Shown piece by piece: positions 60,649-64,000 of a stretch of DNA of 64,000 nucleotides (positions are counted from its first letter, which is position 1; every line of letters starts with the position of its first letter). Location of the stretch: assembly GCA_005880915.1 (NCBI GenBank), contig VBIW01000035.1, forward strand, positions 124,001 to 188,000, written 5' to 3'. The DNA is from Chloroflexota bacterium (lineage in GTDB: Bacteria; Chloroflexota; Dormibacteria; Dormibacterales; Dormibacteraceae). Made by a program: the position numbers and the translations under genes. The notes under the pieces are model-generated. The model was not told where the DNA came from, did not search any database, and saw nothing but the letters and a program-made list of their open reading frames with translations.

Positions 60649-63429
60649 TTGAGGTGTGTGTTCGTTACGGCTGGTCAGCGTGTGAGGGTCTCCGATCTCA
60701 ATGCTCGTCAGGAGCTGCTCGACGCGTGGACGAGGGATCTGCCTGACGACCTGACCCAGGTACAGGTTGCGGCTGTCGCGGCTGGAGTGCTGGAAGGTCG
60801 CACGAATCTTTTGGTCGTCGCGCCCACTTCGAGTGGAAAAACGCTGGTGGGCGAGATGGCCGCAGCAAGCCTCGCTTTCGAGGGCGACGGCCGCTACTCA
60901 ATCATGGTGGTCCCCACGAGGGCACTCGCTGAGGAACACTTCAACCGCTTCCGCGACCGCTACCGCGATGTCCTCAACGTGGTGATCTCGACTGGCGATT
61001 GGACAGAGTTCGATGAGGACGTGCGCCACGGCCACTTTGATCTGGCGGTGATGACTTACGAGAAGCTGGCGATCCTGCTTGGGCAGGCCGTCGGCATCCT
61101 GGACCGGTGCGGCTGTGTGATCATCGATGAGGGCCAGTCTCTTAATGAGTCAGACCGCGGGGTGGGGCTTGAGCTTCTAATAACACAGCTTCTGGTCAAT
61201 TCTGCCCAGCCACGAATTGTCGTTTTATCCGCGTCCCTCGATGAGCTCAATGGCTTCGATCGTTGGCTTCAGGCCGCTCCTGTAATCGTCAACGAGCGGC
61301 CGGTACCTCTGGATCAGGCCGTTTGCTCCCTCGACACCGGGACCGCCCTATATCGGAGCCACGAAGGTGAGGTCGAGAAGATCCAGTTTGGCAAACCTGC
61401 GCAGGATTCCGAGGTCATGGCCCTCAACTTGGCTCTGAGCTATATCGCTAATGGCAAACAGGTTCTCATTTTCAGAACTTCGATACCCGGGACTGAGCGT
61501 CTCGCCTATCAGCTCGCAGCGCGCCTGCCGGCCGGGACTATCCCCCAGGAGTGGGCGGACCGCATTGCCGGTCTTCAGGAGGCTGACTCTGCAAGAGTCT
61601 TAGGCCTCCTTTTTTCCTCTACGGTCGCTCTCCACAATGCTGATCTCGGCTATGAGGAACGCCGGTTGATTGAGGACGCGTTTCGCGCTCGTTACCTGAA
61701 TGTAATCGTGGCTACAGAAACCCTGGCTATGGGCGTCAACCTGCCGGCCGATATCGTCATTCTCGTTGACACCGATCGCTATCGATGGAGCCGCGGCTGG
61801 ACAACCACCCCGATTCAAGTAGCTGCTTACCGCAATATGGCTGGTCGAGCAGGACGCCTTGGGCTTGGCACCCGAGGGCTGGCGGTTCTGATCGCCAAGG
61901 ATGCCGTTCATGGCCGACGACTGTTCGACCGCTACGTCCTCGGAGACGTGGAGCCGATGAACTCGGTCCTTCCGAGTCACCGCATGACCGATATTGCGTA
62001 CCGTTTATTGGCGGCAGGGATCGCCCGGGATCCCGAGGGCCTGGTCGCCTTCCTCGCTGCCACCTATGCATACCCGAGCTTCTACGAGCGCCATGGCGGA
62101 ATATCTGCCATCGAACATGCTGTAACTACGGCAGTAGATGAAGCCGTAGAGACCGAACTTCTCGTCGAGCACGACAAGAAGATCCATCCGACTCCTGTTG
62201 GTCGTGCCCTCGCGAGGTCTGGTGTTGTATTGGAGACGGCCGTCCTTCTCAAGAGGGCGGTCGATCGCCTTCGCACCGAGGACGTACCGACGGCTGACCT
62301 ACTCTTCCAGATTTGTCGTTGCGAAGAAAGTGGAAATCGGCCATTCATCCCTCGCAAGGAAGCCGATCCCAGGGGACGCCTACGCATTGACCCGACTGCC
62401 ACGAAGCCCGAATCCGAGCTCGCGATCGCCATGCATTCCGCGGCAGTCGGCGATGAAACGCTGCAGGCGCTCATCGAAACCAGTTGCGCGTTGGAGTGGA
62501 TCGAAGGATCCTCAGCGAGATCTCTGGAGAAGCGCTACTACGGTCTATCGGGAGAACGGCTTCGCAACATTGGAGCTAATCTGGCTTGGCTTCTCGAGAC
62601 CTTGGCAGAAGCCGCGAGGGTTGCGGACGTTCTTTCAGATCGGATCATTACCCTCCGCCGGCTGGCTCTCGCATCTAGATACGGGCTTCCGCATGAACTC
62701 GCGCCGCTTGCGAGGTTGCGCACTGGCATCGGGCGGGAGACCCTTTTCGCACTAGGTCAAATCGGCCTCGCAGATCCCGACGCAATTCTTGAAGCAAACG
62801 CAGACACCGTAGCTGGACTGTTGGCTCCTGGTGAGCTCAATCGACTACAGCAGGCAATCCGCGACGACACCATTGAGACCCTACGTCGCCGAAAGTCCGG
62901 CCACCTTCAGCGCGCCACGAGGTCAGGTTTGTCGCCAGAGCTAATTAATGCGCTGTACTCAGCTGAAGACGATGTGCTCGAAAGAGTCGTTCGAGATGTA
63001 CTCGAATCGGCCGGCCTTCCTACTACGCAGCTTGAAACACAAGCGTACGGTGAGGAGGATCTTCAGATTTCGACACCGGCAGGAATGGTTGTCGGTTCGG
63101 TGACGGCTTCCAAGAGTCCCGATAAGCCAATTGCTTGGCGTAAGGCGCGCGAGGTGACGGGCCAAGGTGCCGGACTGAACGCGGTCAACTTCGTCTGTAT
63201 CGGTCGTCCACGTTTCGACGGCCTGGCGGAGCGGAGCGCACAAGCTGTCGCACGCGAGCAGCAGGACCGAAGGTTGCTGTTGATCCCTATGCATATTTTC
63301 GTCGAGGCGATTAGCAGGGTCGCAGAAGGTCGGATCACGACCAATGCATTAGGAAGCGTGCTGGCTAACGGACGCGGGCTGCTCACGGCGGATGATCTTC
63401 CGGGAGAAGAACCGACCGCGCTACCTTAG
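60649..63429 (+). CDS. Ski2/Hel308-like superfamily 2 helicase with C-terminal extension
   Basis: A 926-residue helicase. Motif I is APTSSGKT (58-65), motif II DEGQ (160-163, with Gln where the family has His), motif III SAS, motif V ATETLAMGVNLPA (355-367) and motif VI YRNMAGRAGR (394-403). The layout is Ski2/Hel308-like. A winged-helix region and a helical region with HhH-like GLADPDAILEANADTVAGLL follow. The last 130 residues (YGEEDLQISTPAGMVVGSVT, then a Lys-containing segment) look like a degenerate nuclease-type domain. It is unlike an HsdR. It lies 686 bp downstream of the methylase/MazF operon. Confidence 0.8.
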   Translation: MRCVFVTAGQRVRVSDLNARQELLDAWTRDLPDDLTQVQVAAVAAGVLEGRTNLLVVAPTSSGKTLVGEMAAASLAFEGDGRYSIMVVPTRALAEEHFNRFRDRYRDVLNVVISTGDWTEFDEDVRHGHFDLAVMTYEKLAILLGQAVGILDRCGCVIIDEGQSLNESDRGVGLELLITQLLVNSAQPRIVVLSASLDELNGFDRWLQAAPVIVNERPVPLDQAVCSLDTGTALYRSHEGEVEKIQFGKPAQDSEVMALNLALSYIANGKQVLIFRTSIPGTERLAYQLAARLPAGTIPQEWADRIAGLQEADSARVLGLLFSSTVALHNADLGYEERRLIEDAFRARYLNVIVATETLAMGVNLPADIVILVDTDRYRWSRGWTTTPIQVAAYRNMAGRAGRLGLGTRGLAVLIAKDAVHGRRLFDRYVLGDVEPMNSVLPSHRMTDIAYRLLAAGIARDPEGLVAFLAATYAYPSFYERHGGISAIEHAVTTAVDEAVETELLVEHDKKIHPTPVGRALARSGVVLETAVLLKRAVDRLRTEDVPTADLLFQICRCEESGNRPFIPRKEADPRGRLRIDPTATKPESELAIAMHSAAVGDETLQALIETSCALEWIEGSSARSLEKRYYGLSGERLRNIGANLAWLLETLAEAARVADVLSDRIITLRRLALASRYGLPHELAPLARLRTGIGRETLFALGQIGLADPDAILEANADTVAGLLAPGELNRLQQAIRDDTIETLRRRKSGHLQRATRSGLSPELINALYSAEDDVLERVVRDVLESAGLPTTQLETQAYGEEDLQISTPAGMVVGSVTASKSPDKPIAWRKAREVTGQGAGLNAVNFVCIGRPRFDGLAERSAQAVAREQQDRRLLLIPMHIFVEAISRVAEGRITTNALGSVLANGRGLLTADDLPGEEPTALP

Positions 63430-63574
63430 TTAGTTGCACCTCACGTACAAGGCGACCCGCCGGTCTTGCTGTTGATAAGAGACGACTATCGACAGTGCTA
63501 CTCGAGCCGGTCGAACGATTCCATCGGGCGGCTGCCTTCTCCAACTTCGCCTCGGTTTCCCATGCGGTGGCCAG

Positions 63575-64000
63575 TCATCGATTCGGGAGGAATCGCGCGC
63601 CGGCGTAATCGACCACTGCTACATCGATCGGCTCTTGGCATTCGCGATGCTCTCCATAGAGGAGCATCTCTTCATCGACCCCGTCCTGGACGATCCGCCG
63701 GATGTGCTCGCCGAGCAAGTCCGCCGTTCGAATCTCCGTTCGCATCACCTCACCGTTGAGGTTGGCATAGCGGCCGCGAGTGTAAAAATCGCCGATCGTT
63801 TCGACCGATCCCAGCTGCCACTGGTGAGAAAACATGTCGACTCCTTCCCGCCGGAAGGTGATTCGCCATAGCTTTTCTCTCGCGTTAACGACGTACCCGA
63901 TTCGAACGTCGAAATTGGCCTTTCGATTGCCGAGCCTCGCCGCTGCCTCAGAGATCGGGCGCGCGAAGTCCCATAGTCGACCCCAAAGCGGAGTGACAAT
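63575..64000 (-). CDS. Partial hypothetical protein
   Basis: The frame is open from the window end to a TGA at 63575-63577, giving 141 residues. The N-terminus lies beyond the window; an internal ATG at 63835 is possible, but upstream codons read as protein (WGRLWDFARPISEAAARLGN). It is a soluble alpha/beta protein with EPIDVAVVDYAGARF at its end. No family recognised. It is convergent with the helicase gene. Confidence 0.6.
   Translation of the reverse strand: MVTPLWGRLWDFARPISEAAARLGNRKANFDVRIGYVVNAREKLWRITFRREGVDMFSHQWQLGSVETIGDFYTRGRYANLNGEVMRTEIRTADLLGEHIRRIVQDGVDEEMLLYGEHRECQEPIDVAVVDYAGARFLPNR

Noticed and set aside
60649..63429. HsdR restriction subunit
   Set aside because: Motifs follow the Ski2/Hel308 order with YRNMAGRAGR, and the HsdR N-terminal nuclease is on the methylase instead.
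63466..63759. Plus-strand frame of 97 codons
   Set aside because: Antisense to the open minus-strand frame that runs to the window end; Arg/Pro-rich shadow.

Overview
This is a 64-kb stretch of a high-GC bacterial chromosome with many GTG starts and dense, overlapping gene pairs. The gene content (dnaG next to a primary sigma factor, a liv-type transporter, pyruvate phosphate dikinase, MMPL exporter, DUF222/HNH and DUF559 nucleases, WYL and NB-ARC/LuxR regulators) suits a soil-type Actinomycetota, Chloroflexota or Dormibacterota lineage. No rRNA is present, so the phylum is an inference.

Positions 1-45,300 look like ordinary chromosome. At the left edge a caspase/CHAT-like protease gene follows a small partner. 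A long minus-strand operon (about 8.8-1.9 kb) encodes a branched-chain amino-acid-type ABC transporter with fused permease and ATPase (LivM-LivG), an M20 deacylase and a tandem PD-(D/E)XK-like protein. An S9 peptidase diverges from it. Next come secreted phosphoesterases, a TMEM175-like channel, a papain-like protease, pyruvate phosphate dikinase, two related LuxR-type HTH genes, a small operon for a secreted protein plus membrane proteins, a DUF222/HNH-AraC-VOC-YdeI cluster, a TetR/MMPL efflux pair, dnaG-rpoD, a cytidylate-kinase-like gene, an NB-ARC/LuxR regulator, an orphan sugar-binding lipoprotein, a LysR/GNAT/WYL group and a DHA2 exporter. Several families of short palindromic repeats are scattered here. 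Some run into coding sequence, and a DUF559 nuclease gene lies between inverted copies of one family.

From about 45.3 kb to the window end lies an integrative mobile element inserted at a tRNA-Asn(GTT) gene. Its left end holds three 11-bp direct repeats, a small membrane protein gene, an ApeA/HEPN-like gene, a tyrosine integrase and an excisionase. Integrase and excisionase are the last genes of a translationally coupled mobilization operon (MobC-like, relaxase, VirD4/TraG coupling protein, DUF6112-like, TrbL/VirB6-like). A plausible oriT lies upstream of that operon. Facing the other way are a small helical gene and a membrane-anchored SARP/BTAD-type regulator.

The cargo at 56.1-63.4 kb is the strongest candidate for a little-described system. 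A DNA methylase with a fused HsdR_N-like PD-(D/E)XK domain, an HsdS-like specificity subunit and a MazF-like toxin are coupled by stop/start overlaps. A large Ski2/Hel308-like helicase follows. No classical HsdR subunit is present. The right end of the element was not found and probably lies beyond the window.
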